Of a stretch of DNA of 19,610 bases, positions 1-6,709 are shown piece by piece; position 1 is the stretch's first letter, and every line of letters begins with the position of its first letter. Source of the stretch: Methylocystaceae bacterium UBA5192 (GTDB lineage Bacteria > Pseudomonadota > Alphaproteobacteria > Rhizobiales > Beijerinckiaceae); contig DHWC01000124.1 of NCBI GenBank assembly GCA_002412985.1, positions 10,243 through 29,852 on the forward strand, read 5' to 3'. The notes under the pieces are model-generated. The model was given only the letters and a program-made list of their open reading frames with translations. It was not told the origin of the DNA and searched no databases. The translations under genes and the position numbers were made by a program.

Positions 1-5
1 TACAT

Positions 6-34
6 GCCGGCCTCGCAAGCGAGGCCGGCTTTTT
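6..34 (+). terminator. Rho-independent terminator of an upstream unit
   Basis: A perfect 10-base-pair G+C-rich stem (GCCGGCCTCG at 6-15 with CGAGGCCGGC at 20-29) closes a 4-base loop and is followed at once by five T residues (30-34). There is no A-run before the stem, so it works only on the + strand. It must end a gene or RNA lying before the window and isolates the kinase gene at 327 from it. Confidence 0.9.
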
Positions 35-326
35 AACGCCTTAAAATAGCTTTTTCTCAAGGGAATTCGCTATGGGGTAGGCTGCGTTGAGGGTTGGGCC
101 CTCGCCAGAGTTTCATTGACCAAGATTTTTTAGTTTGAAAAAGTCGTTTTTAGTTTCATAGGACACGTTCCTTTAAGCGATCCGGCGGATTTATTGTGTC
201 GGCGTTAAGTTTGGTGTGCTGCTTTGGATTAAAAATCTGCGAGAGAGCAATAACTCCCATCCTCGTCTTAGATGATTTTTTCCTCTAAGCTTTTGGTGAA
301 ACATTTTCGAATAGGATCCCATAAAT
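35..326. other. Intergenic region before the PfkB kinase
   Basis: A 292-base A+T-rich stretch with no convincing gene. It must hold the promoter of the kinase/FKBP pair, but no clear -35/-10 pair stands out. Two small inverted repeats are visible: GAGGG/CCCTC around 89-103 and CTTAGA/TCTAAG around 267-289, the latter with a T-rich loop. Neither has the form of a known riboswitch. A 77-codon minus-strand frame overlapping the kinase start is judged a shadow. Confidence 0.4.
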
Positions 327-1328
327 ATGTCATCTTCTTTTGATGTTCTTGGTATTGGTAATGCAATTGTCGATACGATTGCGCGCGCGGAGGATGATTT
401 CCTTGTCGCCATTGGCCTGAGCAAGGGCGCTATGGCGCTTGTGGATGAAGCGCGGGCCCAAAAGCTCTATGCGCAAATGGGTCCTACAACGGTCATTTCT
501 GGCGGCTCAGCGGCTAATACTATGGCGGGTCTGGCAAGTCTTGGATGTCGGGCCAGCTTTGTCGGCAAAGTCAAAAATGATGACGCAGGCCGTGAATTCA
601 CGCATGATATTCGTCAAGCAGGCGTTGTCTTTAACGCGCAGCCATCATCTGACGGCGCGGCAACGGCGCGATGCCTTATTTTCGTTACGCCCGATGGGCA
701 GAGAACGATGAATACATTCCTGGGGGCGTGTCAGTCTCTGGACGCTACAGATATAGATGAGACCCATGTAGCAGAAGCCAAAGTCCTTTATATGGAAGGC
801 TATCTTTGGGATCCTCCCGGCGCAAAGGAAGCTTTTTTAAAAGCGGCTAAAATTTCGCGCGCATCTGGCGGTAAAGTAGCCCTGTCGCTTTCGGATGCTT
901 TTTGCGTAGATCGATATCGGAGTGAATTTTTGTCACTAATCCGCCAAGGCGTCGTCGATCTTCTGTTCGCCAATGAAAGTGAATTGCATGCGCTATATCA
1001 AACAGGCGACTTTGATACCGCTATTGCAGCCCTTCAGGCGGAAGACAAGCTTCTTGGCGTCGTCACGCGCTCTGAGAAGGGGTGTGTTGTCGTGACAAAA
1101 CAGAATCTTGTTTCGGCTCCCGCTCATCCTGTAGCTGAAGTTGTTGATACGACCGGCGCCGGCGATCTTTTTGCGGCAGGTTTTCTGGCTGGTTACACGA
1201 AGGGATTGTCACATGAGCGTTGCGCAGCTTTAGGCGCGCTTGCCGCGGGCGAAATTATTTCACACGTTGGCGCAAGGCCGCAGAAGAATTTGTTACAGTT
1301 GGCGCGGGATCATCAACTGCTCGCATGA
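327..1328 (+). CDS. PfkB-family carbohydrate kinase, probable adenosine kinase
   Basis: A 333-residue cytoplasmic kinase of the PfkB/ribokinase family, matching in length and order the proteins annotated as adenosine kinase in alphaproteobacteria (adenosine + ATP to AMP + ADP, purine salvage). Visible marks are the substrate-side glycines in SGGSAANTMAGLASLG (58-73), the FVGKVKNDDAG segment (78-88), the phosphate-coordinating NESE (216-219), and the PfkB signature DTTGAGDLFAAGFLAG (274-289) with the anion hole GAGD and catalytic Asp280. The ATG is chosen because AGGA lies about ten bases upstream (313-316) and the protein begins directly with the family's first strand (FDVLGIGNAIVD). The FKBP gene follows after 30 bases and is probably co-transcribed. 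Substrate is inferred from family resemblance; another sugar or nucleoside cannot be excluded. Confidence 0.88.
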   Translation: MSSSFDVLGIGNAIVDTIARAEDDFLVAIGLSKGAMALVDEARAQKLYAQMGPTTVISGGSAANTMAGLASLGCRASFVGKVKNDDAGREFTHDIRQAGVVFNAQPSSDGAATARCLIFVTPDGQRTMNTFLGACQSLDATDIDETHVAEAKVLYMEGYLWDPPGAKEAFLKAAKISRASGGKVALSLSDAFCVDRYRSEFLSLIRQGVVDLLFANESELHALYQTGDFDTAIAALQAEDKLLGVVTRSEKGCVVVTKQNLVSAPAHPVAEVVDTTGAGDLFAAGFLAGYTKGLSHERCAALGALAAGEIISHVGARPQKNLLQLARDHQLLA

Positions 1329-1358
1329 CGTGAGTTTGTTAAAACACGGAGGTAATTA

Positions 1359-1811
1359 ATGCGGTTCTATTCGAAGTTTGCCACCTGGGGGATAATTGCA
1401 ATCCTATCCTCTCTCACTGCTGGCGTCGCGACGCTCTCAATGGCGCAAGCGGCGTCGGAGGTAACATTAACGGCTTCCGGGCTAAAGATCATTGATAATA
1501 AAATCGGCTCTGGCGCATCGCCAAAAATCGGGCAGACCTGCGTCATGCATTATACAGGCTGGCTTTATATCAATGGCGCAAAGGGAAAGAAATTTGATAG
1601 TTCGCGCGATCGCGGAGAACCTTTTGAATTTGCCATAGGTCAAGGCAAGGTTATTCCAGGTTGGGATGAGGGGATCGAGACAATGAAAGTGGGTGGAAAG
1701 CGCACGCTGATTATTCCCCCGCAACTGGGTTACGGGGCCGCCGGAGCGGGGGCCTCGATTCCTCCTAATTCAACGTTGATATTCGATGTCGAGTTGCTGG
1801 ATGTGAAATAA
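1359..1811 (+). CDS. Exported FKBP-type peptidyl-prolyl cis-trans isomerase
   Basis: A 150-residue protein with a signal peptide (hydrophobic stretch about 10-29, likely cut after SMAQA near 31) followed by one complete FKBP domain (about 40-150). FKBPs catalyse cis-trans isomerisation of Xaa-Pro bonds and help proteins fold, here in the periplasm. The FK506-pocket residues of the family are seen: Tyr65 (MHYTGW), Phe79-Asp80 (KKFDSS), Val98-Ile99 and Trp102 (KVIPGWDEGI), Tyr125 (GYGA), Ile134-Pro135, and Phe142 (FDVELL). The start is decided by a strong GGAGG at 1348-1352, six bases before the ATG. It lies 30 bases behind the kinase gene, probably in the same transcript. No terminator follows immediately; the nearest is at 2015. 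It is compact, of the single-domain Mip-like/FkpA-type group without an N-terminal dimerisation region. Confidence 0.92.
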   Translation: MRFYSKFATWGIIAILSSLTAGVATLSMAQAASEVTLTASGLKIIDNKIGSGASPKIGQTCVMHYTGWLYINGAKGKKFDSSRDRGEPFEFAIGQGKVIPGWDEGIETMKVGGKRTLIIPPQLGYGAAGAGASIPPNSTLIFDVELLDVK

Positions 1812-1953
1812 ATAAAATTTTTACCGGTGCGGGAGAAGTCGAGCGGATGTCTTTTTTACCAATAAATTCAATGCTTTAGGTAGAAATAGAGATCTTTTTC
1901 GTTTGTTCGGAGCAAATTTGGCGAAGAATTCTTTGAAATTTTCGTTTCTTCAC

Positions 1954-1978
1954 GGAACCAATCGCCCGTCCCGACGTT
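1954..1978 (+). promoter_or_regulatory. Candidate EcfG (general stress sigma factor) promoter
   Basis: The sequence shows GGAAC at 1954-1958 and CGTT at 1975-1978, separated by exactly 16 bases. This is the consensus of the alphaproteobacterial general-stress ECF sigma factor (EcfG/SigT, controlled by PhyR-NepR). The spacing is exact and the site is intergenic and on the + strand. Transcription would be expected to start roughly 6-10 bases after CGTT, near 1985. The only thing between there and the terminator at 2015-2048 is a short non-coding stretch. Use of the promoter is inferred. Confidence 0.62.
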
Positions 1979-1984
1979 ATCCCC

Positions 1985-2048
1985 CCGTCCAAACTTGTGT
2001 ATAGGTCAAACTTTAACGCCCGGGTCTTTCCCGGGCGTTTTCTTTTTA
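1985..2048 (+). ncRNA. Candidate EcfG-dependent small RNA of about 60 nt
   Basis: The interval between the EcfG-type promoter (1954-1978) and the intrinsic terminator (2015-2048) has no reading frame with a ribosome-binding site. A transcript starting near 1985 and ending in the T-tract would be about 60 nt: a single-stranded 5' part of about 30 nt beginning in a C-rich run (CCCCCCGTCC, 1981-1990), then the terminator stem. The layout recalls GsrN of Caulobacter, an RNA under general-stress sigma control that acts through a C-rich 5' region, but I cannot show homology. The start point is estimated from promoter geometry. Alternatively the promoter could serve the crotonase gene at 2117 by read-through. 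Confidence 0.35.
2015..2048 (+). terminator. Strong rho-independent terminator
   Basis: AACGCCCGGG (2015-2024) pairs perfectly with CCCGGGCGTT (2030-2039) around a TCTTT loop, and a T-rich tail runs to 2046. It lies about 200 bases after the FKBP stop codon and 69 bases before the crotonase gene. It can end either the kinase-FKBP transcript or the short RNA proposed to start near 1985. Confidence 0.88.
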
Positions 2049-2116
2049 AGGCCGAGTTGATGTTGAACTGGCGAGCGGCTGTTTCTTGAAGCGGTCGCGC
2101 TCTTGAGAGTTGATCG

Positions 2117-2857
2117 ATGTCCCCCTGTGTCCGATTAGATCGTATTGAGGGCGTCTTAAGCGTTGCTTTAGATCGACCCAGTAAAAAAAATGCGTTGAAC
2201 CGAGATATGTATTGCGCTCTTACTGAAGCTCTGGTTACGGCTCAGCAAGATCCGTCGATCCGCGTTGTTGTTTTGAGCGGCTCGGGTGGCGATTTTACAG
2301 CGGGGAATGATTTAGGCGATTTTTTAAATTTTTTAGAAAGTCCCGAAACTTTTCCCGCCCTCACTTTTGTGCGCACGCTGGCTCTTTTTCCAAAACCAAT
2401 CGTTGCGGCAGTAACAGGCGCTGCAATTGGCATTGGAACAAGTATGCTTTTTCATTGTGATCTGGTTTTTGCTAGTTCTGATGCGATTTTTTCAATGCCT
2501 TTTATCAATCTGGGATTAGTTCCGGAGGCTGGCGTTAGTCTTTTAGCTCCAATGCGTTTAGGCAGGGCGCGCGCAACTCAGGCTTTACTATTAGGAGAGG
2601 CGTTTTCCGCTCAACAAGCTTTAGAGATGGGTCTCGTTAATGCTGTGACATCTCCGGGGGGCGTTAAAGAAATGGCGATAGAGGCGAGCTCTAGGCTCGC
2701 GGAAAAAGATCCTTTTGCACTTAATGCAACGCGACGCTTGATGCGCGGAGAGCCAGAAAAATTATTGGCGCAAATCGACAAAGAGGCTGAATTATTTGTC
2801 TCCGCGCTACAGGCGCCCTCAACTCAGGCGCGCCTCAAGGCCTTTTTTAAGGGGTAA
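2117..2857 (+). CDS. Enoyl-CoA hydratase/isomerase (crotonase) family protein
   Basis: A 246-residue crotonase-fold protein, of usual length for a single-domain family member. Such proteins act in the cytoplasm on CoA thioesters, hydrating or isomerising the double bond. The oxyanion-hole segments are visible: FTAGNDL (60-66) and GAAIGIGTS (101-109), followed by the second active-site loop VPEAGVSLLAP (135-145) with acidic Glu137. Classical enoyl-CoA hydratases carry two catalytic glutamates, one per loop; here the first loop has no Glu at the expected place, which fits an isomerase or other crotonase reaction better. The ribosome-binding site is weak (GAGAG about ten bases before the ATG). 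It stands alone: a terminator precedes it and the next gene is convergent. The exact substrate is unknown. Confidence 0.85.
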   Translation: MSPCVRLDRIEGVLSVALDRPSKKNALNRDMYCALTEALVTAQQDPSIRVVVLSGSGGDFTAGNDLGDFLNFLESPETFPALTFVRTLALFPKPIVAAVTGAAIGIGTSMLFHCDLVFASSDAIFSMPFINLGLVPEAGVSLLAPMRLGRARATQALLLGEAFSAQQALEMGLVNAVTSPGGVKEMAIEASSRLAEKDPFALNATRRLMRGEPEKLLAQIDKEAELFVSALQAPSTQARLKAFFKG

Positions 2858-2941
2858 AGAAGCGTTGCGGCAATAAAGGGCAAGGATGTTTTTGGAGTGT
2901 GAACGATCCAAAATAAAATTATCAGGCTTACTGAAGCTAAG

Positions 2942-4372
2942 TTAAATAACTTTTCCAGGGTTCAGGATGCCAAGGGGATCGAGCATTGTTTTTAGATTAC
3001 GCATAATATCTAAGGCAACTGGATCTTTTACTTGCGTGAGTAGGTGGCGTTTAAGTTGGCCAATGCCGTGTTCCGCTGAGATTGATCCGCCAAAATCTTG
3101 GGTCAATTTATGAATTATTTGATTCATTTGCGCCCATTGGGAAAGAAATTGCGCTTTGTCAGCCCCAACAGGCTGGGAAATATTATAGTGAAGATTGCCA
3201 TCGCCCATATGACCGAAGGGCACGGGGCGGGCTTGGGGAAAATTTTCCTGAATTAATTGTCCCGCCTGATCAATAAAGGCGGGAATGCAATCAATTGGAA
3301 CGGATATATCGTGTTTTATTGAGCCGCCTTCGCGCTTTTGCGCCTCAGAAATATTTTCTCTTAAGCTCCAAAGCGCCCGCGCCTGCGCGAGGGATGTTGC
3401 GATGATTGCGTCCTGCGCAAATCTTTGCGTGATTGCCGAAGAGAGTAAATGAGTTAACAGGGAATGTGGTTCGTTTTCGGCATTTGAGGCGATTTCAATG
3501 AGCGCATACCAAGGATGAGATTCTGCAAGAGGCTCTCGCGTATTCGGAATATGGGTTAAGACAAGCTTCAGCGCTATGCTTGGGATTAATTCAAAAGCTT
3601 GCAGTGCGATGCCAGCTCCCGCCTTGATGAAATTAAGGAGATGAAGCGCCTGTGTCGGGCTTTCGAGGCCCAAAAAGGCGATTTCCTGAGTGCGCGGTTG
3701 AGGAAATAGTTTTAAGGTTGCTGCGGTGATCACGCCGAGCGTGCCTTCAGAGCCTATGAACAAGCGAGTGAGATCATAGCCTGTATTGTCTTTCCGTAAT
3801 TTGCTCAGGGTTGTTAAAAGCCTGCCGTCAGCAAGCGCGACCTCAACGCCCAAGGTAAGATCGCGAGCGGGACCATAGGCCAACACATGGACGCCACCTG
3901 CGTTCGTTGCAAGATTTCCGCCAATCGTGCAGCTGCCTTCGGAAGCCATGGAAAGAGGAAAGTATCTCTCTACAGAGTGAGCAAATTCCTGCGCCTCATG
4001 CAATGTCACGCCGGCTTCAAGCGTCATTGTATTAGATATTGGATCGATTTCTCTGACTTGAGTCAGGCGGCGTAGCGAGAGAATAATCTGCTGGCCGGTA
4101 TTATTTGGCGTTTGTCCGCCGACTAATCCCGTATTGCCGCCTTGCGGCACAACCTCGACAAGGTATTTGGAGCACAGGGCTAGGATAGCGCAAATTTCTG
4201 CGCTTGTTTTTGGCTCAACCACACACAGAGGGGTCCCGACGAATAGGCCTCGGGGCTCTGTGGAGTAGGAGTTTGTTATGGCGCTTGCCGTTTTAACAGC
4301 GCCATGTCCCACGATCGCACTGAAGCGATCAAGTAATTGGGGCGTAGTAAACCGATCAGATGAACCAGTCAG
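2942..4372 (-). CDS. FAD-linked oxidase, D-2-hydroxyacid (D-lactate/D-2-hydroxyglutarate) dehydrogenase type
   Basis: A flavoprotein of the FAD-binding-4/FAD-oxidase-C family, which oxidises D-2-hydroxyacids such as D-lactate or D-2-hydroxyglutarate and passes electrons to the respiratory chain. Counting from the GTG at 4312, FAD-binding motifs are PQGGNTGLVGG (56-66) and GSCTIGGNLATNAGG (126-140); the C-terminal catalytic domain has HMGDGNLHYN and HGIG (415-418). The first ordinary start is that GTG (456 residues), but the open frame continues 20 codons upstream and reads TTPQLLDRFSAIVG, which looks like the usual family N-terminus. No ATG/GTG/TTG occurs there; a CTG at 4372-4370 follows GAGGG (4385-4381) by 8 bases and comes two codons after an in-frame TAA. 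I therefore prefer CTG, giving 476 residues. The conservative call is 2942-4312. A 39-codon ORF ends 23 bases upstream. Confidence 0.85.
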   Translation of the reverse strand: MTGSSDRFTTPQLLDRFSAIVGHGAVKTASAITNSYSTEPRGLFVGTPLCVVEPKTSAEICAILALCSKYLVEVVPQGGNTGLVGGQTPNNTGQQIILSLRRLTQVREIDPISNTMTLEAGVTLHEAQEFAHSVERYFPLSMASEGSCTIGGNLATNAGGVHVLAYGPARDLTLGVEVALADGRLLTTLSKLRKDNTGYDLTRLFIGSEGTLGVITAATLKLFPQPRTQEIAFLGLESPTQALHLLNFIKAGAGIALQAFELIPSIALKLVLTHIPNTREPLAESHPWYALIEIASNAENEPHSLLTHLLSSAITQRFAQDAIIATSLAQARALWSLRENISEAQKREGGSIKHDISVPIDCIPAFIDQAGQLIQENFPQARPVPFGHMGDGNLHYNISQPVGADKAQFLSQWAQMNQIIHKLTQDFGGSISAEHGIGQLKRHLLTQVKDPVALDIMRNLKTMLDPLGILNPGKVI

Positions 4373-4380
4373 CGATTACG

Positions 4381-4385
4381 CCCTC
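4381..4385 (-). promoter_or_regulatory. Shine-Dalgarno site supporting the CTG start of the FAD oxidase
   Basis: The minus strand reads GAGGG here, followed after 8 bases by CTG at 4372. No comparable site was found close before the GTG at 4312. It lies in the 23-base gap after the stop codon of the upstream mini-protein ORF, so the two genes could be translated in sequence from one transcript. Confidence 0.45.
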
Positions 4386-4395
4386 AATTTATATT

Positions 4396-4515
4396 TTACC
4401 GACGTGGGCGCTTAGAAGCGTCCCTTTTGCGGGCGTAGACATAAGAGCGCTTGGCGACAGGCGCGCTCATGAGGACGACACTGCACAATGTTGCGGCGAT
4501 TAGCGCAGTCATCAT
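4396..4515 (-). CDS. Unrecognised 39-residue membrane-anchored basic mini-protein
   Basis: A short minus-strand ORF starting ATG-ATG at 4515 and ending TAA at 4398-4396. It has one of the clearest ribosome-binding sites in the window: AAGGAG (plus-strand complement at 4522-4527), six bases before the first ATG. The product starts with a hydrophobic segment (residues about 3-20, with IAATLCSVVLM in its core) and ends in a strongly basic tail (ARKRDASKRPRR, 28-39). It could be a small inner-membrane protein with a positive cytoplasmic tail, or a cleaved secreted peptide. It is codirectional with the FAD oxidase gene, whose Shine-Dalgarno site lies 10 bases after this stop codon, so it could also be a leader peptide. 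I do not recognise the family. The overlapping plus-strand frame (4451-4642) starts with TTG and has no such site. Confidence 0.5.
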   Translation of the reverse strand: MMTALIAATLCSVVLMSAPVAKRSYVYARKRDASKRPRR

Positions 4516-4535
4516 GACGATCTCCTTCCAGTTAA

Positions 4536-4555
4536 CGGAAACAGTATGTTTTCCG
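4536..4555. repeat. Imperfect inverted repeat upstream of the mini-protein gene
   Basis: CGGAAAC (4536-4542) and GTTTTCCG (4548-4555) are inverted copies around AGTAT, with one extra T. It lies just before the mini-protein's ribosome-binding site, in the 5' untranslated region or core promoter. It could be an operator or a small RNA hairpin; there is no T-tract to make it a terminator. Confidence 0.3.
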
Positions 4556-4576
4556 AATATGCCGGACTATATTCAA

Positions 4577-4605
4577 ATCCTATGCCTGTTTTTATTCTTG
4601 GGCAA
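4577..4605 (-). promoter_or_regulatory. Possible sigma-70 promoter for the mini-protein/FAD oxidase unit
   Basis: On the minus strand TTGCCC (4605-4600) and TAGGAT (4582-4577) are separated by exactly 17 bases. Each hexamer keeps the most conserved positions but has two or three mismatches to consensus. The rest of the 4516-4715 gap holds no convincing gene, so a promoter is expected here; this is only the best candidate found. Confidence 0.25.
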
Positions 4606-4715
4606 CCAGCTTTGCGGCAGGCTTGAAAATACGGCGAATTAAACATCTATCTGTGTCATATTCCCCACAGCGACTGCCCTATGACGCGCCATTATTAGCC
4701 AAAAGACGGATATAT

Positions 4716-5978
4716 TTAGCCAAGTAAGCGGCGTTTGCCCTGTGGCTGGTCTGATGGGCGCGTAAAAACAGCCACAAATTCGAGATGCGTAGAATACAAA
4801 AACTGGTCAATGGGCGTTACCGGGCCCATGGAATAGCCCCCTGCGATTAAAATTGCGGCGTCGCGGCAGAAACTTTGTGCATTGCAAGAAACCGCCACGA
4901 TTGTTCTGATTTTTGAGTGGGCTAGAGATTTTGCTTGCGCGAGTGCGCCGGCTCTTGGCGGATCAAAGACTACGGCGTCGAAGGGCGTGAGTTCTTGAGC
5001 TGTGAGGGGGCGATTAAAAAGATCGCGTGTTTCTGCATGAAGAGGTTTAAGTCCGGCCGTTTGCCTGCTTGCAGCGCATAAGGCCTCTATCGCTGAAGAG
5101 TTATTGTCATAGGCCGCAACTCGGGCATAGCGCGCGATCCGGAGTGAGAATGCGCCGATGCCACAAAAAAGATCGGCGACTGATTTTGATTTTTTTAGCG
5201 CTTCTTGGATCTTTAGAGCGATCATTTCTTCGCCAGCCTGCGTTGCTTGAAGAAACGCGCCCGGCGGCAAGGGGGTGCGGGTTCCCTGAATATCAATCCA
5301 GGGGGACTGGATCAGCGTCACGAGACGGGCATGATTCGTTAAGCGGGCTAGGCGATGCGCCTGTGCTGTTTTAACAAGGGCCTTGATTTCATGTGAAGCG
5401 AGATCTCCGGCGCCGCGGATGTCAAAATCCATTCCCTCGGGAGTAGCTGTGACGGCGAGATCGAGAGGTTTTTCGCGCGACGCGAGAATTTGGGATAAAT
5501 CGCGCGCGGCCTGTAGCGCAGGGTTGAGTTCTGCGACAAGTAAGGGGCAATGATTAATTTCAACAAGACGATGCGAGCGCGCCGCCATGAAGCCAACCTG
5601 AGCAATGCCGTTTGATATGCGCGCATGCAAGGCGACCCGACGTCGTCCAAGGCCTTGAGCATTGACCATCGGTAAAATTTTAAAGCTTAGGCCTTCGCGC
5701 TGCGCTGCATTTTCAAGAAGACTTATTTTCCAGGCCGCATAGGATTCGCTCTTTAGCGTCTGGACGGCGCATCCGCCGCATTGTCCATAAAAACTACAAA
5801 TGGCTGGGATGCGTTGGGGCGATGGTGCGAGGATGTCGATGAGTTCAGCATAATGACCCTCAACGCGCGCCGAGACAGTTTCGCCAGTGAGCGCGAAAGG
5901 AATAAAGATTTTTTCTCCCTTATCAACCGCAACGCCCTCGCCGCGATGGCTCATATGATCAATTTTAAGTGTTTTCAT
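4716..5978 (-). CDS. RNA (uracil-5-)-methyltransferase, TrmA/RlmD (RumA) family
   Basis: A 420-residue S-adenosylmethionine-dependent enzyme that makes 5-methyluridine in rRNA or tRNA. It has an N-terminal TRAM-type RNA-binding domain (about 1-55). Cysteines at 61, 67 and 70 (CSFYGQCGGC) and 144 fit the [4Fe-4S] ligands of the RlmD-type branch. The Rossmann methyltransferase domain follows, with ADLFCGIGAFSL (268-279) and DPPRAG (339-344). Catalytic Cys365 sits in VSCN and the general-base Glu400 in HLEFVAV. Its ATG overlaps the tlyA stop codon as ATGA, so translation is coupled. It is the last gene of the mutM operon. Family membership is certain; whether the target is 23S rRNA or another RNA cannot be told from sequence alone, though the iron-sulfur cluster favours rRNA. 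Confidence 0.9.
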   Translation of the reverse strand: MKTLKIDHMSHRGEGVAVDKGEKIFIPFALTGETVSARVEGHYAELIDILAPSPQRIPAICSFYGQCGGCAVQTLKSESYAAWKISLLENAAQREGLSFKILPMVNAQGLGRRRVALHARISNGIAQVGFMAARSHRLVEINHCPLLVAELNPALQAARDLSQILASREKPLDLAVTATPEGMDFDIRGAGDLASHEIKALVKTAQAHRLARLTNHARLVTLIQSPWIDIQGTRTPLPPGAFLQATQAGEEMIALKIQEALKKSKSVADLFCGIGAFSLRIARYARVAAYDNNSSAIEALCAASRQTAGLKPLHAETRDLFNRPLTAQELTPFDAVVFDPPRAGALAQAKSLAHSKIRTIVAVSCNAQSFCRDAAILIAGGYSMGPVTPIDQFLYSTHLEFVAVFTRPSDQPQGKRRLLG

Positions 5979-6709
5979 AAGCGCGACGCATAGATTAAAA
6001 ATTCTCGATTGCCGCTGCCGCCTGTGATCGGGGACTCAACTAAACCTCGAACGCCCCAATTCAGCTTTTCAATTTCAGCTTTAATTTTCAAGCAGACCTG
6101 ATCATGGATCTTTATTTCGCGCACAATCCCTTTTTTATTGGCAGCGGCGCCAGCTTCATATTGAGGTTTTATTAAAGCAATGAGTTTGCATTGTGCGGCG
6201 GCAAGTCGATCGACGTGAGGTAAAATAAGCGATAAAGAAATAAAGCTTGCATCAATCACAATAAGCGTTGGTTTTTGTAACAAATCGGCCGCTCCTAAGC
6301 TACGGATGTCTTGGGACTCTCGTGTGGTGACGCGCGGATCTCGACGGAGTTTCTCGTGGAGTTGATTTTGGCCAACATCGACGCAAACAACATGCTCAGC
6401 GCCATTGCACAAAAGCACATCCGTAAAACCTCCGGTTGAGGAGCCGATATCAAGACAGAAATGATCTTTAATCTCGATAGCAAAATGTGTGAGCGCATAG
6501 GCAAGCTTAACGCCGCCACGAGATACCCATGGGAAAGGCGCTTGAGCGGTAATTTGATCTTCTAAGGCGATCGGGTGAGAGGGTTTTGTGATGAGCGATC
6601 CATTAATCGTAACAAAACCAGCCTCGATCGCGGCGCGCGCCTTAGCGCGGCTTTCAAAATAACCTTGCTCATGCAAGGCGATATCAGCGCGCTGACGCTT
6701 TTTCATCAT
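5975..6709 (-). CDS. tlyA: TlyA-family rRNA 2'-O-methyltransferase (S4 domain + FtsJ-like)
   Basis: A 244-residue protein with an N-terminal S4 RNA-binding domain (about 7-60) and a C-terminal FtsJ/RrmJ-like methyltransferase. The domain joint SRGGVKL (63-69), SAM-binding LDIGSSTGGFTDVLL (86-100), DASFISL (153-159), LIKPQYE (179-185) and GNREFLIY (233-240) are all typical of TlyA. Known TlyA proteins 2'-O-methylate cytidines in 23S and, in some species, 16S rRNA; some relatives have been described as haemolysins. The ORF starts ATG-ATG: the first overlaps the permease stop codon (ATGA), but AGGAG is so close that the second ATG is the likelier start. Its own stop overlaps the next gene in the same way. 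Confidence 0.92.
   Translation of the reverse strand: MMKKRQRADIALHEQGYFESRAKARAAIEAGFVTINGSLITKPSHPIALEDQITAQAPFPWVSRGGVKLAYALTHFAIEIKDHFCLDIGSSTGGFTDVLLCNGAEHVVCVDVGQNQLHEKLRRDPRVTTRESQDIRSLGAADLLQKPTLIVIDASFISLSLILPHVDRLAAAQCKLIALIKPQYEAGAAANKKGIVREIKIHDQVCLKIKAEIEKLNWGVRGLVESPITGGSGNREFLIYASRL

Noticed and set aside
191..424. 77-codon minus-strand ORF before and into the kinase gene
   Set aside because: It overlaps the clear start of the PfkB kinase on the other strand and shows no family features.
2889..2916. TTTTGGA ... TCCAAAA inverted repeat between convergent crotonase and FAD oxidase genes
   Set aside because: The stem is A+T-rich with a 10-base loop and no T-tract in either direction, so I do not call it a terminator.
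4451..4642. 63-codon plus-strand ORF
   Set aside because: It starts with TTG, has no ribosome-binding site, and overlaps the antisense mini-protein ORF, which has a much better translation signal.
4636..4710. Minus-strand 17-codon ORF and a repeated TTGGCTAA after the RNA methyltransferase gene
   Set aside because: No ribosome-binding site for the ORF, and two copies of an 8-base A+T-rich word are expected by chance.
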